A DNA stretch of 64,000 nucleotides from Lachnospiraceae bacterium (GCA_028694115.1 JAQUUB010000014.1:21043-85042), one strand, 5' to 3'; positions 6,939 through 16,927 are shown, counted from the stretch's first letter. Numbers and translations are program-made. The notes: generated by a model not told the origin, from the letters alone.

Positions 6939-9557
6939 TTATGAAACTGTAAAGAAGCCGCTAATAACCTTTTGTTTTTCAAAATCAGCATAAAGAGTAA
7001 AAGGATGACTTTCCTTTATTTCAAAGACTTTGATAAATTCTGCATATTCCATCTGATTTGTAAGGATTTTCTTGAACTGGTTTTCGTTACCTTTAAAGGA
7101 AACAGCGTCATCACCAGAATTTGTTTCAAAGAAATCTTTGTTAAAAAAATTATTTTTATTTGTATTTAAGTTCATAATGGCAATATAAAACATATTGGTT
7201 TCAACAATATCCTGAAACATATGACTTCCATAAGATAATTCAGGAGCAAACCCTATTTCATTATCTTCATATTCACAGAGGATTTTAAAATTAGAAATGT
7301 CGGAAAAATTTACAGTAACTCCAAGCTCCGGAGAAGAAGTTCCTATTCTCCCAGGACTTATTAGCATTAAGGTTTTTCCACTGTCTTTATAATATTGGTT
7401 GATCTGGCCTACCATTCTTGCATAAGTGCTTTTCTGTTTATAATCACAATTATGGTAACCCACAGAATCAATCCAAACTACAACGTCTGCATTGATACAT
7501 GCGTGATTACCCATGAACGTTTTTTCAATCTGAAATAGCATCTGTTCCCTGGGTATTTCAGGAATCTTCTGTCCTGTAACAGCAGGCCACACATGAAGAG
7601 GACGACACTGAAGAATATTAACACGGAAATCACCATCTGGGCGAAAATTAATTGTATATTCTGTATCCACAGGGGTTTGGTAATGTTCCTGCAAAGTAAA
7701 CAAAATATCTTTCATCATTTTAATCAGTAATTGATTTTTTACAGCATTATGGCAAGAAATAAACAGCACCTGTCTATCATTTCCCCTCTCAGCAAAAGAT
7801 TGCTCTGCTTCGTAATCATGCTCACAGATTAAGTTTTTGTACCAGTTTGGAAGCTTTGGAACCAGAATATCATCAGATATTTCATCTAATTGATTCGTTT
7901 TTGTATTGATAATTTCCAAACGTCTTTGAGAGAATCGATGTTTCTGTGCGGAACTAACAAGTGTAGAGCTTTCTGGTTTATCGAGATTAACAAGCCTAGG
8001 ATAATCAATGCTTGTTCGATCAACTGCTTTGGTACCAAGACCAGCCACAAGTCGTAAGAGTCCTGCATTAGGGTCCTGATCATTACTCCATCGGTAGACA
8101 CAGTAGGAAAATCCTACACCTGCCAGACAAGGCAAATAGTAATCCCCAAATCTTGTGCCACTTACACGCTGAACCAGAATGGCCATTTGCTCTTCTGATT
8201 GATCCATGCCCCTCTTTTTTCGATATTCCAAAGCAGATTGATCCATAGTGCTTGCATATACCCGTCTTACAGCATCTTCAAATTTTTTCAAGCGTTCTTC
8301 CGGATTACAACTGTTCACGCAAAAAACAGATTCATATTTGCCGGCAAACGCATTTCCAAAGCCATCCTCTAAAAAGCTGCTCGAACGAACAATAATGGGA
8401 ATTTGTCCAAAATGCTCTAACATTCTTCGAAATTGTGCTCTGATATCTTCTGAAAAATGGCCCTTCAAAATCATCTTTCCAAGTTCTTCGCCCTTTGAAA
8501 AATAATACTTATCCTGATGTTGAAGAATCCTAAGTTTCCATAATTTATTTTCAACAATATACGAATAAAAAACATCCGTGCCAATATAAAAAGAGTCATG
8601 AGGTTCCATGTAGGAAGCATATTGAGGCAGATATTTTTCAAGAATTTTTCTGGCAAGTAGCATTCCGCATGCTTTTCCACCAATCGTTCCAGTGCCGATT
8701 AATCGATCTTTGATAAAGAAAAAGTCTTCTGGTGAAAATTCCTCTTTCATTAACGAAGTCATCTTATAATCATGCGTCAACATGCTGCGACAGATTTTAT
8801 TTAATGTCCATTCATTTAATGTTCCATCATAATAAGAAGATTTGGCATTTAAGAAAAACCGTTCATAGCTGTCCATACTCTGTTCTGCTGTGCTAGAGTG
8901 TTCGGTATGAATGAGTGCGTAATAATCCGAAAAATCTACGCTATTTGTCAAAGGCTCAAACTCATTGTCGGAATTAAGTCTATGTGGAAGAAACATTTCC
9001 TCTGAATACCTTCCCCAAACTTTAATTGGATGAAGATAAAAATACTGATCATTGGAATAAATGTCTAGAAATAGCTGAGTGGTATCTTGAATTCTGGCTA
9101 TGGTTGCATAATCATGGTGTCCTCGCAATACAGGAAAAAAAGCAACCGTATCAAGTTCAAAAAGATAAGGGCAGGTTACACAGAAAAAATTACCCATCAT
9201 AAGGTCTGTAGACCAAGCTACCTGCAGATCAGAAAGACAATCAAATACATAAAAAGCCTTTAAACCTTCACGAGCAATAATTTCATGGACACTGATGGTA
9301 AATGCTTCAAATTCACGAGCTGGATTCAACTCATAAATCTTTAATCCTTCTCTGGGAGCTAAGAGCGCTTCATGTTTAGCAAAACGAATGTAAATTACAT
9401 TTCTCTGATCCGAAATAGAACGATTTACAAATGTTTCTGCCAATTTTTTAAAATCATTCAGTTGAAAAACCTGCATAACCACGTTATCTCCAAGCCTGAT
9501 ATGATCAAGAATCAGATCCATTGTCGGAAAACCAGAAGCAACTTTGTCTTTTTCCAT
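6939..9557 (-). CDS. PEP/pyruvate-binding (PPDK-N-type) domain protein, stand-alone
   Basis: This 872-residue protein has a central PPDK/PEP-synthase nucleotide-binding domain at roughly residues 285-620. IGGKACGMLLARK matches the GGK lysine motif, VRSSSFLEDGFG and AFAGKYESVF match the ATP-grasp core, and VQRVSGTRFGDYYLP follows. The phosphohistidine swivel domain and the PEP/pyruvate TIM barrel are absent, so it cannot be a complete PEP synthase or PPDK. The first 200 residues (GFPTMDLILDHIRLGDNVV) recall a KaiC/RecA-like fold that has lost its P-loop; that is inference. The last 250 residues are unassigned. It lies 14 bases after the zinc-ribbon/TPR gene. Substrate is unknown. Confidence 0.85.
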   Translation of the reverse strand: MEKDKVASGFPTMDLILDHIRLGDNVVMQVFQLNDFKKLAETFVNRSISDQRNVIYIRFAKHEALLAPREGLKIYELNPAREFEAFTISVHEIIAREGLKAFYVFDCLSDLQVAWSTDLMMGNFFCVTCPYLFELDTVAFFPVLRGHHDYATIARIQDTTQLFLDIYSNDQYFYLHPIKVWGRYSEEMFLPHRLNSDNEFEPLTNSVDFSDYYALIHTEHSSTAEQSMDSYERFFLNAKSSYYDGTLNEWTLNKICRSMLTHDYKMTSLMKEEFSPEDFFFIKDRLIGTGTIGGKACGMLLARKILEKYLPQYASYMEPHDSFYIGTDVFYSYIVENKLWKLRILQHQDKYYFSKGEELGKMILKGHFSEDIRAQFRRMLEHFGQIPIIVRSSSFLEDGFGNAFAGKYESVFCVNSCNPEERLKKFEDAVRRVYASTMDQSALEYRKKRGMDQSEEQMAILVQRVSGTRFGDYYLPCLAGVGFSYCVYRWSNDQDPNAGLLRLVAGLGTKAVDRTSIDYPRLVNLDKPESSTLVSSAQKHRFSQRRLEIINTKTNQLDEISDDILVPKLPNWYKNLICEHDYEAEQSFAERGNDRQVLFISCHNAVKNQLLIKMMKDILFTLQEHYQTPVDTEYTINFRPDGDFRVNILQCRPLHVWPAVTGQKIPEIPREQMLFQIEKTFMGNHACINADVVVWIDSVGYHNCDYKQKSTYARMVGQINQYYKDSGKTLMLISPGRIGTSSPELGVTVNFSDISNFKILCEYEDNEIGFAPELSYGSHMFQDIVETNMFYIAIMNLNTNKNNFFNKDFFETNSGDDAVSFKGNENQFKKILTNQMEYAEFIKVFEIKESHPFTLYADFEKQKVISGFFTVS

Positions 9558-9571
9558 AATAGCTCATCCCT

Positions 9572-10972
9572 TCAATAAAACAACTGAAAATCATACGTAC
9601 CGTCCGTCTTTCTTTGTGCTCGGTATAACGTAAGTTTGTCAGCATCTACAGCATAGATTTTACCTGTTTTATTCTCAATTCCATCCGTATCCACATAATA
9701 TTCATCAATCAGATAACACGTTTGTATCCCTGTTTTTGCAGCCGTTGTACACTTATAATGGTATTTTCCTTCTAAGTCACTGACACTTCCATCAAAATCA
9801 AGTAATTCCCCCGTTGCTATTAGTGATGCAACTACAAAATTTTCAGCCTCTTCTTTCGTACATTTGCCAATCAAATTTAATTGATACGATACTTTTACTT
9901 CTTCACTTGGTAAATGATCTTTTGAAAAAGCAATAAAACGAAACGTGCTGTTCCCGATTGGCATCGGTAATTGCCCTTGGTATAAAAAAGAGGTTTCATC
10001 TGGTTCACTGCCATCAGTTGTATAATAAATATTAGAATCCACTGTATCACACGTTGCAACAATAAATTCTGGTCTATTATAATCTCCACTCTGCGGTGTT
10101 ACCAGCGGTTTTGTGGGATTTGTAACATCGATTTCATATATACTGGAAGCACTTTCACTTATCATACCTTTTTTATTAACAAAAATTGCACGGATAATAT
10201 TTTTACCAGGCTCTAAGGTAATCGGGGAAGTATAGGGCAAGCTTTCTATACTAGGTTCTGTTCCATCGGTTGTGTAATAAATGGAACCCTGATTATCCGT
10301 CATTAATTTGATAACAATACACTCCTGATAAGTGCCTTCTTTTGCACTAAATTCAGGTGGAAGTGCTAAATATTCTTTAAATTTCTGATAAATACTTTCC
10401 ACCTTACAATCTCCTAAGAGTTTATTAATGGCTATGTAATCTTCCGTTTGTTCATAGATTGCTATCATTAATTGATAGGCTTCCTCATTCGAAGCATCCA
10501 GCTCAATGACCTGCATTAAAGTATTAAGTGCTTTTTGATCCTTACCCATCATTCGATAGCCCTCGGCTAATCGCATTCTAGCATCAATAGAAGACTCATC
10601 TTTTTCAAGTGCCTGTTGATATTGAGATATCGCTAACGCAAATTTACCATCTTCAAAATAACTTTCTCCCTTACTCATATGTGCTTCGAAGCCATTCTGT
10701 TTAAAGATAAAAAAAGCGATAAGAATAAGACCTGCCAAAATCAGTACCCCTAAGCTTCCTCCAATAACAATATTCTTTAAAAGTTTCTTAGGTTCTCTGA
10801 TTGGTACGTTTTCAACAGGAAGCAATACTTCCTCTTTTATTTCAGATAGTGTTTTATCCATACGATCTTCAATTAATGGATCAAAGTTTGGAACAATTTG
10901 AATGGAAGTTCCACACTCATGGCAATAAACATATCCTTCTTTTAATTTTGCACCACATTTCGTACAAACCAT
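9572..10972 (-). CDS. Zinc-ribbon, TPR and chitobiase-like C-terminal domain membrane protein
   Basis: From the ATG at 10972 the protein has 466 residues. It begins with a zinc ribbon (CTKCGAKLKEGYVYCHECG). One membrane helix lies at about residues 68-92 (VIGGSLGVLILAGLILIAFF). Next is a TPR segment (ESYFEDGKFALAISQYQQAL, then ARMRLAEGYRMMGKDQKALN) at about 100-190. Two copies of the chitobiase/beta-hexosaminidase C-terminal-like domain follow, each with IYYTTDGTEPS or IYYTTDGSEPD. A small C-terminal region (STVSDLEG-like YHYKCTTAA) completes it. Topology suggests a cytosolic zinc ribbon and extracellular TPR/beta domains. A repeated hairpin/RBS leader precedes the start. Function unknown. 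Confidence 0.85.
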   Translation of the reverse strand: MVCTKCGAKLKEGYVYCHECGTSIQIVPNFDPLIEDRMDKTLSEIKEEVLLPVENVPIREPKKLLKNIVIGGSLGVLILAGLILIAFFIFKQNGFEAHMSKGESYFEDGKFALAISQYQQALEKDESSIDARMRLAEGYRMMGKDQKALNTLMQVIELDASNEEAYQLMIAIYEQTEDYIAINKLLGDCKVESIYQKFKEYLALPPEFSAKEGTYQECIVIKLMTDNQGSIYYTTDGTEPSIESLPYTSPITLEPGKNIIRAIFVNKKGMISESASSIYEIDVTNPTKPLVTPQSGDYNRPEFIVATCDTVDSNIYYTTDGSEPDETSFLYQGQLPMPIGNSTFRFIAFSKDHLPSEEVKVSYQLNLIGKCTKEEAENFVVASLIATGELLDFDGSVSDLEGKYHYKCTTAAKTGIQTCYLIDEYYVDTDGIENKTGKIYAVDADKLTLYRAQRKTDGTYDFQLFY

Positions 10973-11002
10973 TTTTACACCCATCTGCATGCTTTAGCAT
11001 GC
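10973..11002 (-). promoter_or_regulatory. Hairpin/RBS leader element (copy 2)
   Basis: On the minus strand a perfect hairpin GCATGC-TAAA-GCATGC (11002-10987) is followed immediately by AGATGGGTGTAAAA and the ATG of the zinc-ribbon/TPR gene. The GATGGG stretch is the only plausible ribosome-binding site. The stem ends three to four bases from the site, so stem stability could affect initiation. Confidence 0.7.
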
Positions 11003-11019
11003 ATTCTAATCAACTCTAA

Positions 11020-12690
11020 TCAAAATAAACCTGTAATTTTTCCTTCTTCATTTACATCAATCCCATAAGCAGCTGGATTTTTTGAAAGTCCTGGCATCGT
11101 CATAATATTTCCTGTTAAAACAACAATAAAACCTGCCCCAGCTGAAACATAAGCATCTCTGACAGTCATTGTAAATCCTTCTGGTCTGCCTAGAAGATTT
11201 GCATTATCAGATAATGAATATTGTGTTTTTGCCATGCAGACTGGAAGATCTTTGAATCCTAATTCCTCTAATCGTTCGAGATTTTTTTTCATATCGCCAG
11301 AATATACAACTTCCTTAGCGCCGTATATTTCCTTAGCAATCGTTTCTATCTTTTCTTGAATACTGATCTGATCTGGATACAATACGTGGAAATCAGACTT
11401 CTTATTTTCCAAAGTATAAAGAACCTTTTCTGCTAAGGCGATTCCACCTTCTCCACCTTTTTCCCATACTTGTGCTAAAGCAAATTCACAATTACGTTCT
11501 TCACAAAATTGACGAATATAATCTGTTTCTGCCTGTGTATCTGTAATAAAAGAATTTAATGTTACGATAACAGGTACTCCATATTTTTGTAAATTCTCAA
11601 TATGCTTTTCAAGATTTACAATTCCTCTTTGTAATGCTTCCAGGTTTTCAACATTTAAATCTTCTTTTTTTACGCCACCGTTATACTTCAAAGCACGGAC
11701 CGTTGCGACAAGAACAACAGCATCTGGACACAACCTGGCCTGACGACATTTAATATCAAAAAATTTCTCTGCTCCAAGATCCGCACCAAATCCAGCCTCG
11801 GTAATTACATAATCCGCCATTTTTAATGCACTCTTTGTTGCCCGAACAGAATTACAGCCATGAGCAATATTGGCAAATGGACCGCCATGAATCAATGCCG
11901 GAGTATGTTCCAATGTCTGAATCAAATTTGGTTTCATGGCATCCTTTAATAACGCTGCCATAGAGCCTACCGCCTTAATATCTTTTGCTGTAACTGGTTC
12001 CCCATCATAGTTATAGGCAACTACCATTTTCCCTAATCGTTCTTTTAAATCTGCCATATCATCTGCAAGACAAAGAATGGCCATAATTTCAGATGCTACG
12101 GTAATAACAAAATGGTCCTCTCTGACAAAGCCATCTGTTTTTTTGCCCATTCCTACAATAATATTTCTAAGAACGCGGTCATTCACATCAAGACATCTTT
12201 TAAATACAATTTGTCTTGTATCTATTCTGCATTCGTTTCCCTGCTGGATATGGTTATCAAGTAAAGCGGCACAAAGATTGTTTGCACTTGTAATCGCATG
12301 AAAATCTCCTGTGAAATGAAGATTTAAATCCTCCATTGGGACTACCTGTGCGTATCCACCTCCTGCTGCTCCTCCTTTTATTCCAAAGCAAGGCCCTAGT
12401 GATGGCTCTCTTAATGCAATGATCGCTTTTTTGTCCAATTTACCAAACGCCTGACCTAATCCAACACTGATTGTCGTTTTTCCCTCACCCGCCGGAGTCG
12501 GATTAATCGCTGTAACAAGAATCAGTTTTCCATTCCTGTTATTTTCAATTTTCTTTAAGTATTCATCCGATATTTTAGCCTTGTATTTACCATACAGTTC
12601 TAATTCATCCTCAGTAATGTTAAATTTTCCTGCTACTTCTTTAATTGGCGCCATTACTGCTTCCTGCGCAATTTGAATATCCGTTTTCAT
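11020..12690 (-). CDS. fhs: Formate--tetrahydrofolate ligase
   Basis: The 556-residue length and sequence are typical of 10-formyltetrahydrofolate synthetase. The ATP-binding P-loop is [18 protein letters not shown] near residues 64-81, followed by [19 protein letters not shown] and [14 protein letters not shown]. The enzyme makes 10-formyl-THF from formate, ATP and THF. It supports purine and fMet synthesis and, in acetogens, the methyl branch of the Wood-Ljungdahl pathway; no other Wood-Ljungdahl gene is present here. AGGAGGATGATAT precedes the start. The gene follows ftsK by 16 bases and is followed after 47 bases by the zinc-ribbon/TPR gene. Confidence 0.98.
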   Translation of the reverse strand: MKTDIQIAQEAVMAPIKEVAGKFNITEDELELYGKYKAKISDEYLKKIENNRNGKLILVTAINPTPAGEGKTTISVGLGQAFGKLDKKAIIALREPSLGPCFGIKGGAAGGGYAQVVPMEDLNLHFTGDFHAITSANNLCAALLDNHIQQGNECRIDTRQIVFKRCLDVNDRVLRNIIVGMGKKTDGFVREDHFVITVASEIMAILCLADDMADLKERLGKMVVAYNYDGEPVTAKDIKAVGSMAALLKDAMKPNLIQTLEHTPALIHGGPFANIAHGCNSVRATKSALKMADYVITEAGFGADLGAEKFFDIKCRQARLCPDAVVLVATVRALKYNGGVKKEDLNVENLEALQRGIVNLEKHIENLQKYGVPVIVTLNSFITDTQAETDYIRQFCEERNCEFALAQVWEKGGEGGIALAEKVLYTLENKKSDFHVLYPDQISIQEKIETIAKEIYGAKEVVYSGDMKKNLERLEELGFKDLPVCMAKTQYSLSDNANLLGRPEGFTMTVRDAYVSAGAGFIVVLTGNIMTMPGLSKNPAAYGIDVNEEGKITGLF

Positions 12691-12706
12691 ATATCATCCT
12701 CCTGCG

Positions 12707-15244
12707 TTATAAATATTCTTCTATGTATTGCTCAAACTGTTCTTCACTCATCAATATTTTACGCGGTTTCGTACCTTCTTCCTCTCCTACGACTCCTGCA
12801 TCGGCTAATTGATCCATAATTCTTGCAGCCCGGTTAAATCCAATTTTAAAGACCCTTTGTAACATGCCAATGGAAGCCTTATCTTTTTCGATAATAAACT
12901 TCGCTGCATCGACAAAATAAGTATCCTTCTCATTTGCACTATCAATACCCGAATCACTGCCTGAAGCATTTTTAACATTTGCAATTTCAGCCTCTACCTT
13001 CGCACTATATAATGGACCGGTGCTCTGTTCTTTTAGAAAATCTACAATATCCTGCACTTCCTTATCGGAAACAAAAGCACCCTGTACTCTGGCAGGTTTC
13101 GTATATCCTTGTGGATAAAAGAGCATATCTCCTTTTCCTAACAGCTTCTCAGCTCCATTCATATCAAGAATGGTTCTACTATCTACACCACTACTTACAC
13201 TAAAAGCAATCCTGCTAGGCATGTTTGCTTTAATTAAGCCTGTAATAACATCCACGGAGGGTCTCTGGGTTGCAATAATTAAATGAATGCCTGCCGCTCT
13301 CGCAAGCTGTGCCAGACGACAAATGCTTTCTTCTACTTCACCAGGTGAAACCATCATTAAATCTGCAAGCTCGTCCACGATGATAATAATCTGAGGTAAT
13401 TTTTTTAAAGGTTCCTCACCCTCTACCGCCTTCATTTCCGACACTTTTTTATTATAACCTTTTAAATCCCTGACATTAAAATCTGCAAATTTCTGATAAC
13501 GATCCGTCATCTCAGCAACTCCCCAATGAAGTGCCGCAGCAGCCTTCTTCGGATCTGTTACTACTGGAATCATTAAGTGAGGAATTCCATTATAAACACT
13601 TAATTCAACGACCTTTGGATCTACCATAATCATCTTAACATCATCAGGATGCGCCTTATATAGAATACTCATAATCAAGGTATTAATACATACGGACTTA
13701 CCAGATCCTGTTGCACCAGCAATTAGCAGATGAGGCATTTTAGCGATATCGGTAACAATTACATCCCCACTAATATCTTTTCCTACTGCAAATGCAATAT
13801 TAGAAGGGAATTTCTCAAATTTGTTATTTTCTAAAAGATCACGGAACATTACGGTACTGTTATCCTTGTTTGGAACTTCAATACCAATCGCAGCCTTTCC
13901 AGGAATTGGTGCCTCAATACGAATATCTGTGGCTGCCAGATTTAATTTGATGTCATCAGAAAGATTTACAATCTTGCTTACTTTCACGCCTTGTTCTGGC
14001 TGCATCTCATATCTTGTAACGGTTGGCCCCTGGCTGATTTCCGTAATGGTTACCTTGACTCCGAAATTAGCCAATGTTTGTTGAAGCTTCATTGCCGTTT
14101 CTGTTAATTCCTTCTTTGAATCAGCACTTGCATTTCCCTTGCCTCTAGCTAATAGATTCAAAGGTGGAAATTGATATGGTTTTTTATCTGAAACAGCCGT
14201 GACCTGAGCCATATCATTTACAAAATCATTGGATATTTCATTTTCCTTTTCAGGAACCTTCTTTGTTCTAGACGTAATCGCTTTTGGCTTTTCGATAATC
14301 TCTACATTTTCCATATCTGATTCTATTTCTTCTGGCCTTGGTAAATCATAAGCCAGCTCAATTTTAGCTTCCTCTGCAAAGGTATCTGCCATTTTAATCT
14401 GGATACTTTCTACATCAAATTCATGATCATTTAGCTGTTCCATTGTAATTTCGTGAATATCATCCGATTCTTTTAAGTCTGGCTTTATGATTTCTGTATT
14501 CATTACAACACCAGAAACCTTCTTATTCATCCTTAACTCCTGCTCACGCTCCCGTTCTTCCTGCGCACGCTGAATTTCTTGTTCTCTCATACGTTCTGCT
14601 CGTAATTCTCTGCGTCTGTCAGAATCCTCTTTTGCGGAACGATATACTTTTTCACTTCCCTTTTTGACACCACCCAGAAACGATTTTTCTGTGATGAACA
14701 CAACACATATAATACCTAGTACAATTAGTAATAAATACGTCCCTATACTACCTAATGCATTGTACAAAAGACCTGCTAGAGTTCCGCCAAGGAATCCTCC
14801 ACCCTTGTGAAATTCATAAGAATACTGATAATAATTTAAATTACTTGCCGTATAGTTTTTCAAACAAACCATTTGTGAGAATATACATAGTAAAATAAAT
14901 AAAACAATAATGGAAATGATCTTAATTCTAGCGATATCATTTCCTCGATTCGCAATCACAAAGCATGCCCCTAAAAATAGTAAAACAGGAGCAAAGAATC
15001 CCATAAATCCAAATACTCCAAATAAGATACCACTCACTACTTCTCCAAAAGCCCCAACTAAATGAAAATTGCTAAGTAATAACAAAATCGAAAAAGCCAT
15101 TAAAAGTAACAAAATCACTTCATCATATAAGCCATTGTTATTTTTATCAATTTTATTTGCCTGTTTTTTGTTCCTTGAAGAAGTGGATTTCCTTGTTGTT
15201 GATCTCTTAGCTGTTGTTTTTCTTCCACTGTTTTTTGATGCCAT
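12707..15244 (-). CDS. ftsK: DNA translocase FtsK/SpoIIIE family
   Basis: The 845-residue protein starts at the ATG at 15244, which has GGGAGAG four bases upstream. An in-frame start at 15301 would overlap uppP and adds unrelated residues. It has a basic, serine-rich leader, four membrane helices within the first 190 residues, and a charged coiled-coil linker (RRRELRAERMREQEIQRAQ). The FtsK alpha/beta motor has Walker A GATGSGKSVCIN near 510 and IIIIVDELADLMM near 590. A C-terminal gamma winged helix (FKIGFNRAARIMDQLADAG) reads polar DNA signals. The protein pumps chromosomal DNA through the division or sporulation septum. tepA lies nearby, as in Bacillus. Confidence 0.97.
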   Translation of the reverse strand: MASKNSGRKTTAKRSTTRKSTSSRNKKQANKIDKNNNGLYDEVILLLLMAFSILLLLSNFHLVGAFGEVVSGILFGVFGFMGFFAPVLLFLGACFVIANRGNDIARIKIISIIVLFILLCIFSQMVCLKNYTASNLNYYQYSYEFHKGGGFLGGTLAGLLYNALGSIGTYLLLIVLGIICVVFITEKSFLGGVKKGSEKVYRSAKEDSDRRRELRAERMREQEIQRAQEEREREQELRMNKKVSGVVMNTEIIKPDLKESDDIHEITMEQLNDHEFDVESIQIKMADTFAEEAKIELAYDLPRPEEIESDMENVEIIEKPKAITSRTKKVPEKENEISNDFVNDMAQVTAVSDKKPYQFPPLNLLARGKGNASADSKKELTETAMKLQQTLANFGVKVTITEISQGPTVTRYEMQPEQGVKVSKIVNLSDDIKLNLAATDIRIEAPIPGKAAIGIEVPNKDNSTVMFRDLLENNKFEKFPSNIAFAVGKDISGDVIVTDIAKMPHLLIAGATGSGKSVCINTLIMSILYKAHPDDVKMIMVDPKVVELSVYNGIPHLMIPVVTDPKKAAAALHWGVAEMTDRYQKFADFNVRDLKGYNKKVSEMKAVEGEEPLKKLPQIIIIVDELADLMMVSPGEVEESICRLAQLARAAGIHLIIATQRPSVDVITGLIKANMPSRIAFSVSSGVDSRTILDMNGAEKLLGKGDMLFYPQGYTKPARVQGAFVSDKEVQDIVDFLKEQSTGPLYSAKVEAEIANVKNASGSDSGIDSANEKDTYFVDAAKFIIEKDKASIGMLQRVFKIGFNRAARIMDQLADAGVVGEEEGTKPRKILMSEEQFEQYIEEYL

Positions 15245-15257
15245 TTTACTCTCCCTA

Positions 15258-16133
15258 TCACATAAAAAAATAACCGCAAACTGCCAATAGTCCCATTGCA
15301 AGACAATATAAAGAAAAAATCTTAAATTTCTTACCTCTGACTACAACTAACATGGTTTTAATACAAATATAACCTACAACTGCAGCAAATGACATTCCTA
15401 CCATATAATTTGCGATTTCAGGTGCTGCTAGCTGTACACTTTTAAAATCCTTAAATTCAATTAATGCTGCTCCAAGAATTGCAGGAATTGACATGATAAA
15501 GGAATACTTTACAGCAAATTTCTTATCAAATCCACATAGTAAGCACGCCGTAATTGTAGTGCCAGAACGCGATAATCCTGGAAGTGTCGCCACACCTTGA
15601 GCCATTCCCACACTGAATGCATCAATATATTTGGTATTCTTTGGGGTTTTATTTCCGCTATCACAGTGATCAGCAATCAATAATAAACCAGCGGTAACAA
15701 TAAGACAAATACCAGGAATTAATAAGCCTGCACTTACCGTTTCCACTAAATCTTTCCCTAAGACTCCAATAATACCAGTAGGAATGGTAGATACGATAAT
15801 AAGCATTACAAATTTACGATAAGCGGAGCCCACCATTTTAATATAAGGTTTTTTCTTTTTACCAGATAAATTTCCAAAGAAAATAGAAATATTTTTGAAA
15901 AAGTCAAAAATAATTCCAAAGCCTTCTACAATCATCTTCCAGATATCTTTATGAAAAGCAACAAAAATGGAAATCAAAGTACCAATATGTAATAATACAT
16001 CAAACATCATTCCGGTTTCTGTTTTTACATGAAATATATTTTCAAAGATTGCTAAATGACCGGAACTACTTACTGGTAAAAATTCTGTAAGGCCCTGCAA
16101 AATGCCCATTAAAATCGATTGTAATAATGTCAT
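15258..16133 (-). CDS. uppP: Undecaprenyl-diphosphatase
   Basis: From the ATG at 16133 the protein is 291 residues. A longer frame to 16223 would translate the promoter and leader hairpin and is rejected. Both family signatures are present: GLTEFLPVSSSGHLAIFE near residue 14 and LPGLSRSGTTITACLLCG near 180, with the catalytic glutamate, histidine and arginine positions visible. About eight membrane helices are predicted. The enzyme dephosphorylates undecaprenyl diphosphate to recycle the lipid carrier for peptidoglycan and wall polymer synthesis; this family also confers bacitracin tolerance. The gene has its own promoter (16188-16216) and a hairpin/RBS leader. Confidence 0.97.
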   Translation of the reverse strand: MTLLQSILMGILQGLTEFLPVSSSGHLAIFENIFHVKTETGMMFDVLLHIGTLISIFVAFHKDIWKMIVEGFGIIFDFFKNISIFFGNLSGKKKKPYIKMVGSAYRKFVMLIIVSTIPTGIIGVLGKDLVETVSAGLLIPGICLIVTAGLLLIADHCDSGNKTPKNTKYIDAFSVGMAQGVATLPGLSRSGTTITACLLCGFDKKFAVKYSFIMSIPAILGAALIEFKDFKSVQLAAPEIANYMVGMSFAAVVGYICIKTMLVVVRGKKFKIFSLYCLAMGLLAVCGYFFM

Positions 16134-16162
16134 TTCACTCCCATCCGCATGCTTTAGCATAC
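16134..16162 (-). promoter_or_regulatory. Hairpin/RBS leader element (copy 3)
   Basis: Minus strand: GTATGC-TAAA-GCATGC (16162-16147) followed by GGATGGGAGTGAA and the uppP ATG. One stem base pair is a G-U-type wobble relative to the perfect copy. Given the predicted promoter, the mRNA leader is only about 50 bases, so the hairpin is its main structural element and lies directly against the ribosome-binding site. Confidence 0.7.
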
Positions 16163-16187
16163 AAAAAGCAAACCAAAAGTAACAATA

Positions 16188-16219
16188 ATTATAACATAAA
16201 GGGGTGACAATGTCACCCC
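16188..16219 (-). promoter_or_regulatory. uppP promoter with -35 inside a 19-base palindrome
   Basis: Minus strand GTGACA (16216-16211) and TATAAT (16193-16188) are spaced 17 bases apart, five of six and six of six matches to the sigma-A consensus. The -35 box lies in a near-perfect palindrome at 16201-16219 (GGGGTGAC, 3-base loop, GTCACCCC), ten bases after the tepA stop. The palindrome may be the tepA terminator, although it is followed by only TTT, or an operator that covers the -35 box. Confidence 0.65.
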
Positions 16220-16229
16220 ACATCTGCCA

Positions 16230-16904
16230 TCATTCCATCATCTCATGTAGTTTGGCTATTGCGTGGCGGATTCCACCAACCTCATCAATAATTCCTTCTT
16301 TTACGATTTGTGGACCCACCAGGATACTCCCAACATCTTTTGTCAAGAATCCTGTTTCCATCATTAATTCTTCTAATCGTTCTTTTGAAACATTACAATG
16401 ATGAACAATAAATCCAACAATCCTGTCTTGTATTTGTTTGAAATATTCAAAGGATTGTGGTACTCCTATGATAGTTCCATTCATTCGTACCGGATGAATC
16501 ACCATAGTACCCGTAGGTACAACAAAGGAGTAATCGGTACTGACAGCAATCGGAACACCTATGGAATGACTTCCTCCTAAAACCAAGGAAACCGTCGGCT
16601 TACTAATGGAAGCAATCATCTCCGCAATTGCGAGTCCTGCTTCAACATCCCCACCTACGGTATTTAAAATCACCAGTAGACCATTTACATCATCTTTTTC
16701 TTCAATTGCTGCTAATTCCGGTAAGATATGCTCATATTTTGTTGATTTTGTTGTATTTGGCAACACATCGTGTCCTTCTATCTCACCTATAATGGATAAT
16801 AAATGAATATTCTTACCATCCTTATTTAATTCCATTTGTCCTGATTCTTTTAGTTTTTCATCCTCATATCGTTTTTTTTCTGTAACATCAGATTGATCAG
16901 ACAT
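16230..16904 (-). CDS. tepA: ClpP-like serine protease, TepA/YmfB family
   Basis: The 224-residue protein belongs to the ClpP/crotonase-fold translocation-enhancing protein family. After an acidic leader come GEIEGHDVLPN, LVILNTVGGDVEAGLAIAEM, the nucleophile region GGSHSIGVPIAVS near residue 110, and the histidine region GTMVIHPVRMNG near 133. Start choice: ATG at 16904 with GGAGG five bases upstream. In Bacillus, TepA acts early in protein secretion and signal-peptide handling and is encoded next to spoIIIE (ftsK). Here uppP is inserted between the two. No membrane segment is evident. Confidence 0.9.
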   Translation of the reverse strand: MSDQSDVTEKKRYEDEKLKESGQMELNKDGKNIHLLSIIGEIEGHDVLPNTTKSTKYEHILPELAAIEEKDDVNGLLVILNTVGGDVEAGLAIAEMIASISKPTVSLVLGGSHSIGVPIAVSTDYSFVVPTGTMVIHPVRMNGTIIGVPQSFEYFKQIQDRIVGFIVHHCNVSKERLEELMMETGFLTKDVGSILVGPQIVKEGIIDEVGGIRHAIAKLHEMME

Positions 16905-16927
16905 AAATACCTCCATTCTACTTAACT

